DNA from: JAKEGN01 sp964465665
GTDB lineage: Bacteria; Pseudomonadota; Gammaproteobacteria; Steroidobacterales; Woeseiaceae
Length of the DNA stretch: 24,156 bases
Direction of reading: 5' to 3'
NCBI GenBank assembly: GCA_964465665.1
Contig: CAYXKM010000134.1
Span: 1-24,156, forward strand
Shown: in pieces, positions 7,843 to 15,908 of the stretch
Layout of the letters: every line of letters begins with the position of its first letter
Numbering within the stretch: the first letter of the stretch is position 1
Position numbers and translations under genes: made by a program
The notes under the pieces: generated by a model
What the model saw: the letters and a program-made list of their open reading frames with translations, nothing else
Told to the model about the DNA's origin: nothing
The model's database searches: none

Positions 7843-9084
7843 ATGAATTACTGGCTGGTCAGGATCTCCCTTTTCATCAACTACTTCGTCTTTGCGATCC
7901 TGTTGAACAGCGTCGGTACGGTGATTCTGCAAGTGCAGAATACTTATGGGGTCTCCGAATCCAACGCCAGTGTACTAGAGGCGTTCAAGGACCTGCCGAT
8001 CGCCATCACCTCGTTTCTCGTTGCTTCCTTCATTACGCGAATTGGCTATCGGCGAAGCATGCAGATCGCCCTGGGCATGATCGGATTCTTCTGTTTGCTC
8101 ATGCCACAACTTCCGGCATTCTGGATGACCAAGATGCTGTTCGCCGTTACCGGCATCGGCTTTGCGCTAACCAAGGTCTCGGTCTTTGCCGCGCTCGGCC
8201 TGGTTACCAATAACCGCAAAGACCATGCCAGCATGATGAACTTTATCGAATCTTTCTTCATGGTCGGCATCCTGTCAGGTTATTTCATTTTCAGTGCTTT
8301 CGTTGACGATGCCGATCCGTCGTCATCGGAATGGCTGAACGTCTACTACGTGCTGGCGATACTCTCGTTTGCCGCATTCGCACTGCTCGCAATCGCGCGG
8401 CTCGACGAAACCGGCGTACGCCCGTCGGAGACAAAATCGATGTCCGCCGATTTCGTGGACATGATCGCCCTGTGCGTGCGGCCGCTCGTGTTCGTGTTCG
8501 TCATCAGCGCATTCCTTTATGTACTGATCGAACAAAGCATCATGTCGTGGCTGCCGACTTTCAACAGCCGAATGCTGCACCTGTCCCCCTCCCTCAGCAT
8601 CCAGATGGCAAGCATCCTCGCCGCCTCTACGGCACTCGGCAGGTTCACGGCGGGCGTGGTCCTGAGGCGTTTTGACTGGTTCACGGTGCTGACCGCAAGC
8701 CTCTTTGCGGCTGCAGGGCTGGTGCTGGTCAGCTTGCCACTCGCCAGCAATCTTAGTGGCGAGGAGGTGTCCAGCTGGCGCCATGCGCCTTTGGCCGCGT
8801 TCGTATTTCCGCTTATAGGGTTCTGCCTGGCACCGGTCTATCCGGCGATCAACTCGGTCATCCTGTCTGCTTTGCCGCTGCGGCAGCATGCGCCGATGGC
8901 CGGCCTGATCGTTGTTTTCTCGGCCCTCGGCGGCACTTCGGGGTCTCTCATTACAGGCTCGCTCTTCGAAGCTTTCGGCGGCACCACGGCATTCTATTTC
9001 TCGCTGGCCCCGATCGTCCTGCTGATGCTGGCGCTTTACCAGCTCAAAAAGCAGTCGACCCTGTCAGCGAGCGTTGCAAAGTAA
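7843..9084 (+). CDS. MFS transporter, probably for trehalose or a related sugar
   Basis: A 413-residue inner-membrane protein with about twelve hydrophobic segments in two halves, split by a polar loop near residues 190-205 (ARLDETGVRPSETKS). The loop after the second helix holds ITRIGYRRSMQIALG, a form of the MFS signature. NSVGTVILQVQNTYGVSESNASVLEA and the second-half ASTALGRFTAGVVLRRF are also typical of the sugar-porter part of the superfamily (FucP/GlcP-like in overall look). I chose the ATG at 7843 because it starts directly before the first helix; the open frame extends upstream to 7777 with a proline- and arginine-rich stretch. The trehalase gene begins 5 bases after its stop, so the pair is very likely co-transcribed and the permease would supply its substrate. 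Exact specificity is inferred from that neighbour. Confidence 0.85.
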   Translation: MNYWLVRISLFINYFVFAILLNSVGTVILQVQNTYGVSESNASVLEAFKDLPIAITSFLVASFITRIGYRRSMQIALGMIGFFCLLMPQLPAFWMTKMLFAVTGIGFALTKVSVFAALGLVTNNRKDHASMMNFIESFFMVGILSGYFIFSAFVDDADPSSSEWLNVYYVLAILSFAAFALLAIARLDETGVRPSETKSMSADFVDMIALCVRPLVFVFVISAFLYVLIEQSIMSWLPTFNSRMLHLSPSLSIQMASILAASTALGRFTAGVVLRRFDWFTVLTASLFAAAGLVLVSLPLASNLSGEEVSSWRHAPLAAFVFPLIGFCLAPVYPAINSVILSALPLRQHAPMAGLIVVFSALGGTSGSLITGSLFEAFGGTTAFYFSLAPIVLLMLALYQLKKQSTLSASVAK

Positions 9085-9089
9085 TCGAG

Positions 9090-10598
9090 ATGTCCGATTC
9101 GCAAACCCCGCATGAGATCTACGGTGCGCTTTTCGAGGCCGTGCAGGCCGGACACCTTTTCGCAGATTCGAAAACCTTTGTTGACGCCGTGGCGCGGCGC
9201 ACGCCTGCCGAAACTTTGCGGCTTTATTCGGAGCAACGTAACCAGCCGGGATTCGATCTGCAGGCTTTCGTGCGACAGAATTTCGACTTGCCTGGTGTTC
9301 AGCTCGAATCCACGGCCCTGGCTGCCAATGACGATGTACGTACACAGATCGGGAATTTATGGCCGAAACTTACTCGCGCCGCAGACCGAAAGGCGCAGTA
9401 TTCCTCATTGATCGAACTGCCGAATGCTTATGTCGTGCCCGGCGGCCGCTTTCGCGAACTGTATTACTGGGACAGCTATTTCACGATGCTTGGTCTCGCC
9501 GCCTCCGGGAAAGTCCGGATGCTCGAGGACATGGTGGACAATTTTGCGTTTCTTGTCGATCGCATTGGTTTCATCCCTAACGGCACCAGAACTTATTACT
9601 GCACGCGGTCGCAGCCGCCTTTTTTCGTTTTGATGATCGAGCTGCTTGCGTCCGTATGCGGGGGCCAGACGGTATTCGACAAGTACTTTCCGCAGCTTGA
9701 GAAGGAATACGAATTCTGGATGGCCGGCGCAGCGGGATTGACCGCCGGGCAACCGGCCGTGCGCCGTGTTGTCAGGATCGACGACACGCTGCTCAACCGC
9801 TACTGGGACGACGCCGCGGAACCGCGCCAGGAAAGTTACGCCGAGGATATAGCGCTGGCGGCCGGTACGAAACGCAAACCGGCACAACTGTACCGGGACA
9901 TACGCGCTGCCTGTGAATCGGGATGGGACTTCAGTTCGCGTTGGTTCGGCGAGGCGCGATCGATCGGCTCCATTCGCACTACAGAAATACTGCCGGTGGA
10001 TCTCAATTCCATCATGCACCGTCTGGAGACCGTGCTGGGGAGAATCAGCGAGGGCGCCGGCGATCCGGTGGCTGCAAGACGCTACCGCGATCGTGCGGAT
10101 GCGCGAAAACGGATGATCCAGTCGCTGTTCTTCGATGAACCCGCCGGCTTCTTCTTCGACCTCGATATCGGTGACAGTAAACCGACCGGAGTATTGTCGC
10201 TTGCTGCGGTATATCCGCTGTTTTTCGGGCTCGCGACCGGCGACCAGGCGAAACGGGTCGCGGCACGGCTGGACAAGGACTTTTTGCGGCCCGGTGGATG
10301 GGTGACGACGCCCACGTACACGGGGCAGCAGTGGGATTTACCGAACGGATGGGCGCCTTTGCACTGGATCGTGTTCGAAGGTCTACGGAATTACGGTTTT
10401 GACGAGCAGGCTCACGAAGGCGCGCGCCGCTGGATCGCGACCAACGTCGGCATGTACAGGAAGTCCGGGCGCTTCATGGAGAAATACAACGTAGTACAAC
10501 CGGGACTTCCGGCAAGCGGTGGAGAATATGCAGTACAGGATGGCTTTGGCTGGACCAACGGCGTATTGCTGAGTTTGCTCGGGCACGTATCCGGCTGA
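9090..10598 (+). CDS. treF: Cytoplasmic trehalase, GH37 family
   Basis: This 502-residue glycoside hydrolase should split trehalose into two glucoses. Both GH37 signatures are present: PGGRFRELYYWDSY (117-130) and QWDLPNGWAP (414-423). The general acid aspartate is Asp280 in ESGWDFSSRW and the base glutamate is Glu479 in GGEYAVQDGFGWTNG, by analogy with E. coli TreA. There is no signal peptide, since the N-terminus MSDSQTPHEIYGALF is polar. It is therefore more like cytoplasmic TreF than periplasmic TreA, which fits uptake of intact disaccharide by the adjoining MFS permease. It is slightly shorter than E. coli TreF (about 549 residues), mainly at the N-terminus. The start codon is 5 bases past the MFS stop. 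The family call is firm; strict trehalose specificity is likely but not proven. Confidence 0.95.
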   Translation: MSDSQTPHEIYGALFEAVQAGHLFADSKTFVDAVARRTPAETLRLYSEQRNQPGFDLQAFVRQNFDLPGVQLESTALAANDDVRTQIGNLWPKLTRAADRKAQYSSLIELPNAYVVPGGRFRELYYWDSYFTMLGLAASGKVRMLEDMVDNFAFLVDRIGFIPNGTRTYYCTRSQPPFFVLMIELLASVCGGQTVFDKYFPQLEKEYEFWMAGAAGLTAGQPAVRRVVRIDDTLLNRYWDDAAEPRQESYAEDIALAAGTKRKPAQLYRDIRAACESGWDFSSRWFGEARSIGSIRTTEILPVDLNSIMHRLETVLGRISEGAGDPVAARRYRDRADARKRMIQSLFFDEPAGFFFDLDIGDSKPTGVLSLAAVYPLFFGLATGDQAKRVAARLDKDFLRPGGWVTTPTYTGQQWDLPNGWAPLHWIVFEGLRNYGFDEQAHEGARRWIATNVGMYRKSGRFMEKYNVVQPGLPASGGEYAVQDGFGWTNGVLLSLLGHVSG

Positions 10599-10679
10599 CG
10601 GGTCTGGTGCGAGTGTCGCCCACTACCCGCGGCGACGCCTGCGCTGCGACGCAGTCGATCGTGCAAGCTGACTTCCCGC

Positions 10680-10693
10680 TATAATAACATCGA
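10680..10693 (+). promoter_or_regulatory. TATAAT box positioned for a leaderless transcript
   Basis: A perfect TATAAT (10680-10685) lies 7 bases before the ATG at 10693. Transcription normally starts about 7 bases past the -10, so the mRNA would begin at or next to the start codon. No Shine-Dalgarno sequence precedes this ATG. No recognisable -35 is present 15-19 bases upstream, which weakens the call. Confidence 0.4.
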
Positions 10694-11664
10694 TGCGATC
10701 GATTCCTTTTGCTGTTTCCATGCTGCTGCTGGCATCCTGCGAGCGCACTGCAAATGTCGAAGCGGTCAACGCGCCTGCCAGTGCCGTCATCGAAACGCGT
10801 GAAGGGACAAGCGCAGCCGAACTGGCGGCGCCAACCAGGATTGTGATGCTTGGCACCGGCACGCCTGTTCCCGATGCGCATAGGGCCGGTGCGAGTGTTG
10901 CGGTCATACACAAAGGCGAGGCCTATCTTTTCGACATAGGCGCCGGCGCGGTTCGCAACGGCACCCGCGCGCGCTACCGGCACGATATTCCGTCGCTCTA
11001 CCCCAGCCAGATCTGCTGCCTGTTCGTCACTCACATGCACAGTGACCACACCCTTGACTACGCGGAGCTGGTTTACACGCTGTGGTGGCGGCGGCCGGGG
11101 CAACTGCAGGTCTTCGGTCCTCCCGGCATGCAGGAAATGACCGATGGCATGCACGCCATGATGGCGCCGGACCTTCGAACGCGCATTTCGAGCTCACAAC
11201 CCGTTGCTAATCGCGAAGGTTACAAGGTCGACGTCACCGAGCTTGCAAACGGCTTCGTTTTCGAACAGGACGGCCTGCGCATCGAAGCATTCGAAGTCGA
11301 CCACGGCGACATCGAACCGGCTTTCGGTTATCGCATAGACACCAGCGACCGGTCCATCGTGATCTCCGGCGACACGACCATCAGCCAGCCGCTGCTGGAA
11401 ATGTCCCGTGGTGTCGACGTGCTGATCCACGAGGTCATCAGCGACAGCGGTCTGTCGAAGAACAGTGAGGGATTCCAGGCCTATCACAAAGAGTCGCACA
11501 CAAGCGCGTCGGAACTCGGGCGGCTGGCGAGCGAGGCGAGGCCAGGCCTGCTCGTGCTCTATCACGGGCTTTACTACGGCGTGCCGGAAGCGCGAATCGT
11601 CGAGGAAGTGAAGGCCACTTACGACGGCACAGTAGTGCTGGCAAACGATCTTGACGTTTACTAG
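10693..11664 (+). CDS. Metallo-beta-lactamase fold lipoprotein hydrolase (RNase Z-like branch)
   Basis: A 323-residue predicted lipoprotein. The lipobox LLASC puts the lipidated cysteine at Cys16, and residue +2 is Glu rather than Asp, so outer-membrane sorting is expected. The zinc-binding motif HMHSDH spans 114-119. Further likely ligands are His204 (VDHGD), Asp227 (VISGDTTIS), His269 (ESHTSASELG) and His291 (YHGLYYG). The order and the HTSASELGRLA motif resemble the ribonuclease Z/arylsulfatase-like branch of the superfamily. An exported lipoprotein is unlikely to process tRNA, so an ester, sulfate-ester or lactone substrate is more plausible; this is inference. It lies 94 bases after the trehalase and shows its own -10 box. 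The next gene follows after a 56-base gap filled by a perfect palindrome. Confidence 0.82.
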   Translation: MRSIPFAVSMLLLASCERTANVEAVNAPASAVIETREGTSAAELAAPTRIVMLGTGTPVPDAHRAGASVAVIHKGEAYLFDIGAGAVRNGTRARYRHDIPSLYPSQICCLFVTHMHSDHTLDYAELVYTLWWRRPGQLQVFGPPGMQEMTDGMHAMMAPDLRTRISSSQPVANREGYKVDVTELANGFVFEQDGLRIEAFEVDHGDIEPAFGYRIDTSDRSIVISGDTTISQPLLEMSRGVDVLIHEVISDSGLSKNSEGFQAYHKESHTSASELGRLASEARPGLLVLYHGLYYGVPEARIVEEVKATYDGTVVLANDLDVY

Positions 11665-11673
11665 CTACGGTAC

Positions 11674-11734
11674 CGGTGTTCACTCATTTCACTTATTTGG
11701 CTTATGCGAGAATAAGTGAAATGAGTGAACACCG
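11674..11734. repeat. Perfect 24-bp inverted repeat enclosing the start of the S51 gene
   Basis: Arms at 11674-11697 and 11711-11734 are exact reverse complements, with a 13-base loop (11698-11710). Imperfect pairing continues outward: five of the next eight positions match, to about 11666 and 11742. The right arm contains the ATG (11721) of the cyanophycinase-like gene and its first codons; the left arm mirrors them, so both strands encode an ATG followed by Ser-Glu-His-Arg. In RNA the stem would hide the ribosome binding region and start codon. No T-run follows, and no transposase is near. Confidence 0.9.
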
Positions 11735-12731
11735 TCACCGCACGGCCCTTGTGGTTTGCTGCGTTTTGATATTTGGCTGTGCAACCGGCGCAGGGGATCC
11801 GGCTTATCGATATTACGTAGCCGGCAACCCGGACGATGTCGTCACCGATACCCGGGGGCTGCTCGTGCTGCAGGGTGGTGGCACTGACGTCGACATCAAC
11901 TACGAGCGCATGGGCGAGTTCGCCGGCGGTGGTGATTTTCTTGTGCTGCGCGCATCGGGCGACAACGAATACAACGAATACATTTACAAACTCTGCAATT
12001 GCGACTCGGTCGAGACCATCGTGGTCGACAGCCGTGACGCGGCATACGAGCGTTTCGTATCCCGGAAAATCCGCCGCGCCGAAGCGTTGTTCATTGCCGG
12101 CGGCGACCAGTCGAACTACGTCCGCTTCTGGAAAGGTACTCCGGTCGAGGACGCGATTCATTTCGTTGCGGCGAAACCGGCTCCGATCGGCGGCACGAGC
12201 GCGGGTATGGCTATCATGGGTCAGTTCAGTTACTCGGCGATGTCGCCTGAAAGCCTCACGTCTGCTGCTGCGCTCGCGGATCCTTTTCACGTTGACCTGA
12301 CCCTTGAAAGCGATTTTCTGAATTTTGCCAGCCTCGAGAACGTGATTACCGACCAGCACCTGATCGAACGCGACAGGATCGGCCGTACGGTGACGCTGCT
12401 CGCACGCCTTTTGCACGACGGTTGGACCACGAGCGCACGGGCGATGGCGGCCGACCGTGAAACCTCGGTACACCTCGATCCTGTGACTGGTCTTGCCGAA
12501 ATTTTTGCGACACCAACACACATCACGCCGTATGTATACTTTATGAAAGCCTCGAGCACCGCAGCGGTCTGTCAGGCAGCATCGCCGCTGACCATGCACG
12601 GCATATCCGTTTACCGGGTCTCGCCGGGCGCTACGTTCGATTTGAGAACCTGGACGGGAACGGGAGGTCTCGCATACTCGTTCAGTGTCGAGGACGGTGT
12701 TTTGCTATCGTCCAGCGGCGAAATTTATTGA
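11721..12731 (+). CDS. Cyanophycinase-like S51-family peptidase, lipoprotein
   Basis: A 336-residue predicted lipoprotein with lipobox LIFGC (Cys20; +2 is Ala). The fold is that of class-I glutamine-amidotransferase-like serine peptidases. GLLVLQGGG (46-54) opens the domain, AEALFIAGGDQSNYV (120-133) follows, and the nucleophile Ser160 lies in GGTSAGMAIMG, the S51 nucleophile elbow. TDQHLIERDRIGR (from 210) matches the conserved DQH...R.RIGR segment of cyanophycinases, with His213 probably in the active site. Cyanophycinases cut multi-L-arginyl-poly-L-aspartate into beta-Asp-Arg dipeptides; some family members act on other isoaspartyl or peptide bonds, so the substrate is open. The ATG at 11721 precedes the signal peptide; 15 upstream in-frame codons start inside the palindrome and would disrupt it. 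The gene after it starts 28 bases past its stop. Confidence 0.85.
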   Translation: MSEHRHRTALVVCCVLIFGCATGAGDPAYRYYVAGNPDDVVTDTRGLLVLQGGGTDVDINYERMGEFAGGGDFLVLRASGDNEYNEYIYKLCNCDSVETIVVDSRDAAYERFVSRKIRRAEALFIAGGDQSNYVRFWKGTPVEDAIHFVAAKPAPIGGTSAGMAIMGQFSYSAMSPESLTSAAALADPFHVDLTLESDFLNFASLENVITDQHLIERDRIGRTVTLLARLLHDGWTTSARAMAADRETSVHLDPVTGLAEIFATPTHITPYVYFMKASSTAAVCQAASPLTMHGISVYRVSPGATFDLRTWTGTGGLAYSFSVEDGVLLSSSGEIY

Positions 12732-12759
12732 ACCCGTTGCAGCATCACAGGACAACCAC

Positions 12760-14574
12760 ATGAGCGCTCCACATTCGATGATCCCTCGAAGAATTTCGCA
12801 GCTTCTGTTTGTCGTGCTGTGCGGCCTCGCGGCCTGCGCTTCGGACGAGAGCATACCGACTCGCAGTGCGACGGATGTCGCGCCGTACACGGTGGAACAG
12901 AATGTCGCGGTACCCATGCGTGATGGCGTCATACTGCGCGCCGACGTGTACAGGCCCTCGGACAACGGACCGTTCCCGGTACTGCTTTATCGCACACCGT
13001 ATAACAAATCGGACGCTGCCCTCTCGTACAAAACCCACTTGCGCGCGGTCGAGCGAGGATACGCCGTCATCCTGCAGGACGTGCGCGGCCGGTACGCATC
13101 CGACGGATTCTTCGAGCCGTACCGCAACGAAGGCGCGGACGGATACGACTCGATCGAATGGGCCGCTGCCCAGCCCTGGTCGAACGGCGCCGTAGGCACT
13201 TTCGGCCTCTCCTATCCCGGCGCCGTGCAATGGTTGGCTGCGATCGAATCGCCTCCGCACCTGGTCGCGATCGCGCCGGCGATGACGTACTCGTCGCCGC
13301 GCAATTTCTTCTACATGAACGGCGCGTTCGATCTGTCCTGGCTGCCCTGGATCTACCAGTACATCGCACCGGATGCGCGCGCCCGCCTGGGATTGCACGG
13401 GATCACCCGCGACGCCGACGCCGAAGCGCAATGGGTGCATGTTGCCCATGAGTACGAATCGTTCCTTCCGCTCGCCGACCTGCCTTACCTCCGGCAGGAA
13501 GCACCGTATTATTTCGAGTGGTTGCGGCATCCGCCGGAAGATGAGTGGTGGGACTGGGCGGAAATCAGGACCCGCTACGACGACGTCAGCGCTGCCGTAC
13601 TGAGTTTAAGCGGATGGCACGACGATTCCTACGGCACCGAGGGCGCAGCGACCAATTACAACGGGATCGTACGCGCGCGAAGTACGAACGAAGAATTGCG
13701 CAATCACCTGGTGCTTGGCCCGTGGAACCACGGCGTCGCGGCGACCGGTGCACGAAAAATCGGCGATCTCGATTTCGGCGCGGATGCCGCGATCGATTAC
13801 GACGCAGTGTTGCTGCGTTTCTTCGATCAGCACCTGCGAGGTATCGACAACGGCCTGCTATCGGCGGCGCCGGTGCGTTATTTCGTGATGGGTGAGAACC
13901 GTTGGCGCGAGTCCGGAACATGGCCTCCGTCGGGCATCTCGGCCAGTGCGCTCTGTTTCGAAAACGACGCCGAATCGGATTCCGGAGCGCTTGGCGAATG
14001 CGGGCGGGCAACCGATGCAGCGTCCAGCCGCTTCATCGCCGATCCTTCAAAGCCGGTGCACGATCTGTACGACACCCGGGGAGCGCACGATTACCGGCCG
14101 TTACGCTCTCGGCCCGATGTGCTGGTTTTCGAAACTCCGGCTCTCGCCAGCAGCGTCACGATCGCCGGCAATGCGATCGCACGCGTGTTCGTGTCCTGCG
14201 ATTGTCGGGACTTCGATCTTTGGGTGCGGATGCTGGACGTTTACCCGGATGGCCGCGCCATCAACCTCATGAGTCCTGGCGCCGACTCCTTGCGAGCCAG
14301 TTACCGCGACGCTGGGAACGGTCGGCAATTGCTCGAACCCGGCGCCGTTTACGAGTTGACGCTCGATGGCCTGCTGACGGCGAATCGGTTCGCGGCCGGA
14401 CACAGGATTCAGCTGCAGATTTCAGCCTCGTTCGCACCACACTTGTCGCGAAACCTGCAAACAGGCGAATCCGAGGTCACGTCCGCCGAATCACGTCCCG
14501 CAAAAATCACGATACATCACAGTGCCGAATACCCGTCACGGCTGATAATTCCGGTACTGCAGACTACCGAATAG
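12760..14574 (+). CDS. CocE/NonD-family (X-Pro dipeptidyl-peptidase S15-like) hydrolase, lipoprotein
   Basis: A 604-residue predicted lipoprotein: MSAPHSMIPRRISQLLFVVL leads to the lipobox LAAC (Cys26; +2 is Ala). The alpha/beta-hydrolase domain runs from about 45. It has the CocE-family segments VPMRDGVILRADVYRP and LQDVRGRYASDG, the nucleophile Ser151 in GTFGLSYPGA, an aspartate in LSGWHDDSYG (Asp288 or 289) and His324 in LGPWNHG. The C-terminal half (from about 370) is the jelly-roll domain expected for CocE and X-Pro dipeptidyl peptidases. Known members hydrolyse esters (cocaine esterase), acylated antibiotics (glutaryl-7-ACA acylase) or X-Pro peptides; which applies cannot be told. It is probably co-transcribed with the S51 gene (28-base gap) and converges on the serine hydrolase gene with 15 bases between stops. 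Confidence 0.88.
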   Translation: MSAPHSMIPRRISQLLFVVLCGLAACASDESIPTRSATDVAPYTVEQNVAVPMRDGVILRADVYRPSDNGPFPVLLYRTPYNKSDAALSYKTHLRAVERGYAVILQDVRGRYASDGFFEPYRNEGADGYDSIEWAAAQPWSNGAVGTFGLSYPGAVQWLAAIESPPHLVAIAPAMTYSSPRNFFYMNGAFDLSWLPWIYQYIAPDARARLGLHGITRDADAEAQWVHVAHEYESFLPLADLPYLRQEAPYYFEWLRHPPEDEWWDWAEIRTRYDDVSAAVLSLSGWHDDSYGTEGAATNYNGIVRARSTNEELRNHLVLGPWNHGVAATGARKIGDLDFGADAAIDYDAVLLRFFDQHLRGIDNGLLSAAPVRYFVMGENRWRESGTWPPSGISASALCFENDAESDSGALGECGRATDAASSRFIADPSKPVHDLYDTRGAHDYRPLRSRPDVLVFETPALASSVTIAGNAIARVFVSCDCRDFDLWVRMLDVYPDGRAINLMSPGADSLRASYRDAGNGRQLLEPGAVYELTLDGLLTANRFAAGHRIQLQISASFAPHLSRNLQTGESEVTSAESRPAKITIHHSAEYPSRLIIPVLQTTE

Positions 14575-14589
14575 GACACCGGCACCGGC

Positions 14590-15663
14590 TTAGTCCGGGT
14601 CGAGGTACAAGGCAGTAATCGTGTCGATGACATTCTCCGGCTCGAAGTCGGCGCGGTTCGACAGCACGATCACTGTGAATCGAAGCTCGGGAATGCGTGC
14701 GATGTGCGAACGAAAGCCGACCCAGCTGCCTCCGTGGCGTAACCGTTTGTGGCCGGCGTATTCATCGATGCGCCAGCCGAAACCGTAATTGAGCGGTTCA
14801 CCGTTATTGTTCGTCCCTGAGGTGAAAGCCAGCTCGTGTGTCTCCGCACTCGCCAGTTTCTCCGAGTACAGGGCCTGATCCCAGCGGACGAGATCATTGA
14901 GTGTGGAGAATATGCTGCCGGAACCGACGATCGCATTCAGCGGGCTGTCATTATTCAGCACGAATCCCCCGTCGGCCGGTTCATAACCGCGAGCGCGGTT
15001 TACAATTTCCGGCAAGGTGTGGTCGTGCACTCTTGAACCGTCCATGCCGAGCGGAGTGAAAATCCGCTGTTGCACGAATTCCGCGAAGCACATCCCTGAT
15101 GCCGCTTCGACGATCGGCCCCAGCATGTCGTAACCGGCGTTGCTGTACTCGTAGCGCTCACCGGGGGAGAAATCCGCCCGAGCCATTTTTCCCAGCAACA
15201 CAGCCGCATCATGGTTCGTCGGCATGCGGCCGGAGGTGTCGATGATGTCGTAGTAATCCGGAAGTCCGCCGATATGCAGCATCAGGTGGCGGATGGTCAC
15301 GCCTTCGTATATCGCGAGTTCCGGCACGAACTTGCCAATCGGGTCGTCGTAAGCCAGCTTGCCCTCCTCTTCGAGCAGCATGATGGCAATAGCTGCAAAC
15401 TGTTTGGAGACCGAAGCCAGGTCGAATGCAGTATCTGGCGTAATAGGCGCTTTCTTGTCGAGATCCGCGTAACCCCAGGCCCTCTCCAGCACCGTTTTGC
15501 CGTCGCGCACGACGGCAACGGCGACGCCCGGCTGCACACCGACGGCAAAGGACGAGAACAACGCATCGACCTTGTCCAGAGTCGGCTCGACCTCCGCGGT
15601 TGGTTGACCGCAACTTCCGAGCAACACGATCGCAACGACTGCAAGACAACGCCGTCGCCTCAT
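14590..15663 (-). CDS. Serine beta-lactamase-fold hydrolase (class C/esterase-like), lipoprotein
   Basis: A 357-residue predicted lipoprotein with lipobox LLGSC (Cys18; +2 is Gly). The penicillin-binding-protein/beta-lactamase fold is shown by SVSK (Ser84, Lys87), YSN (173-175) and a C-terminal HGG in LRHGGSWVGF. The usual LLxHTSGLPD motif reads LMLHIGGLPD here, a mild deviation. Proteins of this group include esterases, D-aminopeptidases and carboxypeptidases as well as class C beta-lactamases; a resistance role should not be assumed. The ATG at 15663 gives a proper signal peptide but only a weak ribosome binding site. An upstream short ORF with an excellent site overlaps this ATG by four bases, suggesting coupled translation. 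An alternative in-frame ATG at 15714 has AAGGA too close to it and adds residues unlike a signal peptide. Confidence 0.85.
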   Translation of the reverse strand: MRRRRCLAVVAIVLLGSCGQPTAEVEPTLDKVDALFSSFAVGVQPGVAVAVVRDGKTVLERAWGYADLDKKAPITPDTAFDLASVSKQFAAIAIMLLEEEGKLAYDDPIGKFVPELAIYEGVTIRHLMLHIGGLPDYYDIIDTSGRMPTNHDAAVLLGKMARADFSPGERYEYSNAGYDMLGPIVEAASGMCFAEFVQQRIFTPLGMDGSRVHDHTLPEIVNRARGYEPADGGFVLNNDSPLNAIVGSGSIFSTLNDLVRWDQALYSEKLASAETHELAFTSGTNNNGEPLNYGFGWRIDEYAGHKRLRHGGSWVGFRSHIARIPELRFTVIVLSNRADFEPENVIDTITALYLDPD

Positions 15664-15701
15664 GGCCTTAGAACCAGCAGGATTATCTGTGTAACCAGCA
15701 T
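15660..15701 (-). CDS. Putative 13-residue leader peptide upstream of the serine hydrolase
   Basis: On the minus strand, GGGAGGTGATC directly abuts an ATG at 15701, pairing almost fully with the 3' end of 16S rRNA and with ideal spacing. The ORF reads MLVTQIILLVLRP and its TGA overlaps the ATG of the serine hydrolase gene (ATGA at 15663-15660). It is the best ribosome binding site in this region, yet it does not serve the main frame. A role in translational coupling is likely; alternatively it is a decayed former start that shifted frame. There is no run of one amino acid that would suggest amino-acid attenuation. Confidence 0.5.
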   Translation of the reverse strand: MLVTQIILLVLRP

Positions 15702-15802
15702 GATCACCTCCCATATCCTTGCAGATTGAGCTGAATTACGCCGCATGGTGAGCCCGTATTCGAACTGTCTTCGCCGCCATTTCACACCATGAACTTTGAA
15801 CT

Positions 15803-15831
15803 TTGCCAGTGTTCCGCTGTTGGAGTATGCT
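15803..15831 (+). promoter_or_regulatory. Predicted sigma-70 promoter for the second TonB receptor
   Basis: TTGCCA (15803-15808) and TATGCT (15826-15831) are separated by exactly 17 bases, matching five and four of six consensus positions. Transcription would start near 15838, leaving a leader of about 70 bases that contains GGGGGA (15895-15900) eight bases before the ATG. The region is divergent from the leader peptide and serine hydrolase gene. Confidence 0.5.
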
Positions 15832-15908
15832 GTTTTTTGGCAACACCAGTTTTGGTTTGCGCAGATTCCAACAAGATCCTGTCAGTCCGACATCGGGGGA
15901 ATTCGGTA

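Noticed and set aside
11674..11734. Palindrome as an insertion-sequence end, attC site or intrinsic terminator
   Set aside because: There is no transposase or integrase nearby and no direct repeats. The attC core GTTRRRY pattern is not met, and no T-run follows the stem.
11661..12599. 312-codon minus-strand open frame ending in the palindrome
   Set aside because: It is antisense to the S51 gene. Its tail resembles the start of the S51 protein only because the inverted repeat encodes the same residues on both strands.
14590..15663. Reading the serine hydrolase as an antibiotic-resistance beta-lactamase
   Set aside because: SxxK, YSN and HGG are shared by many esterases and peptidases of this fold. 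The gene context is catabolic, with no AmpR-type regulator.
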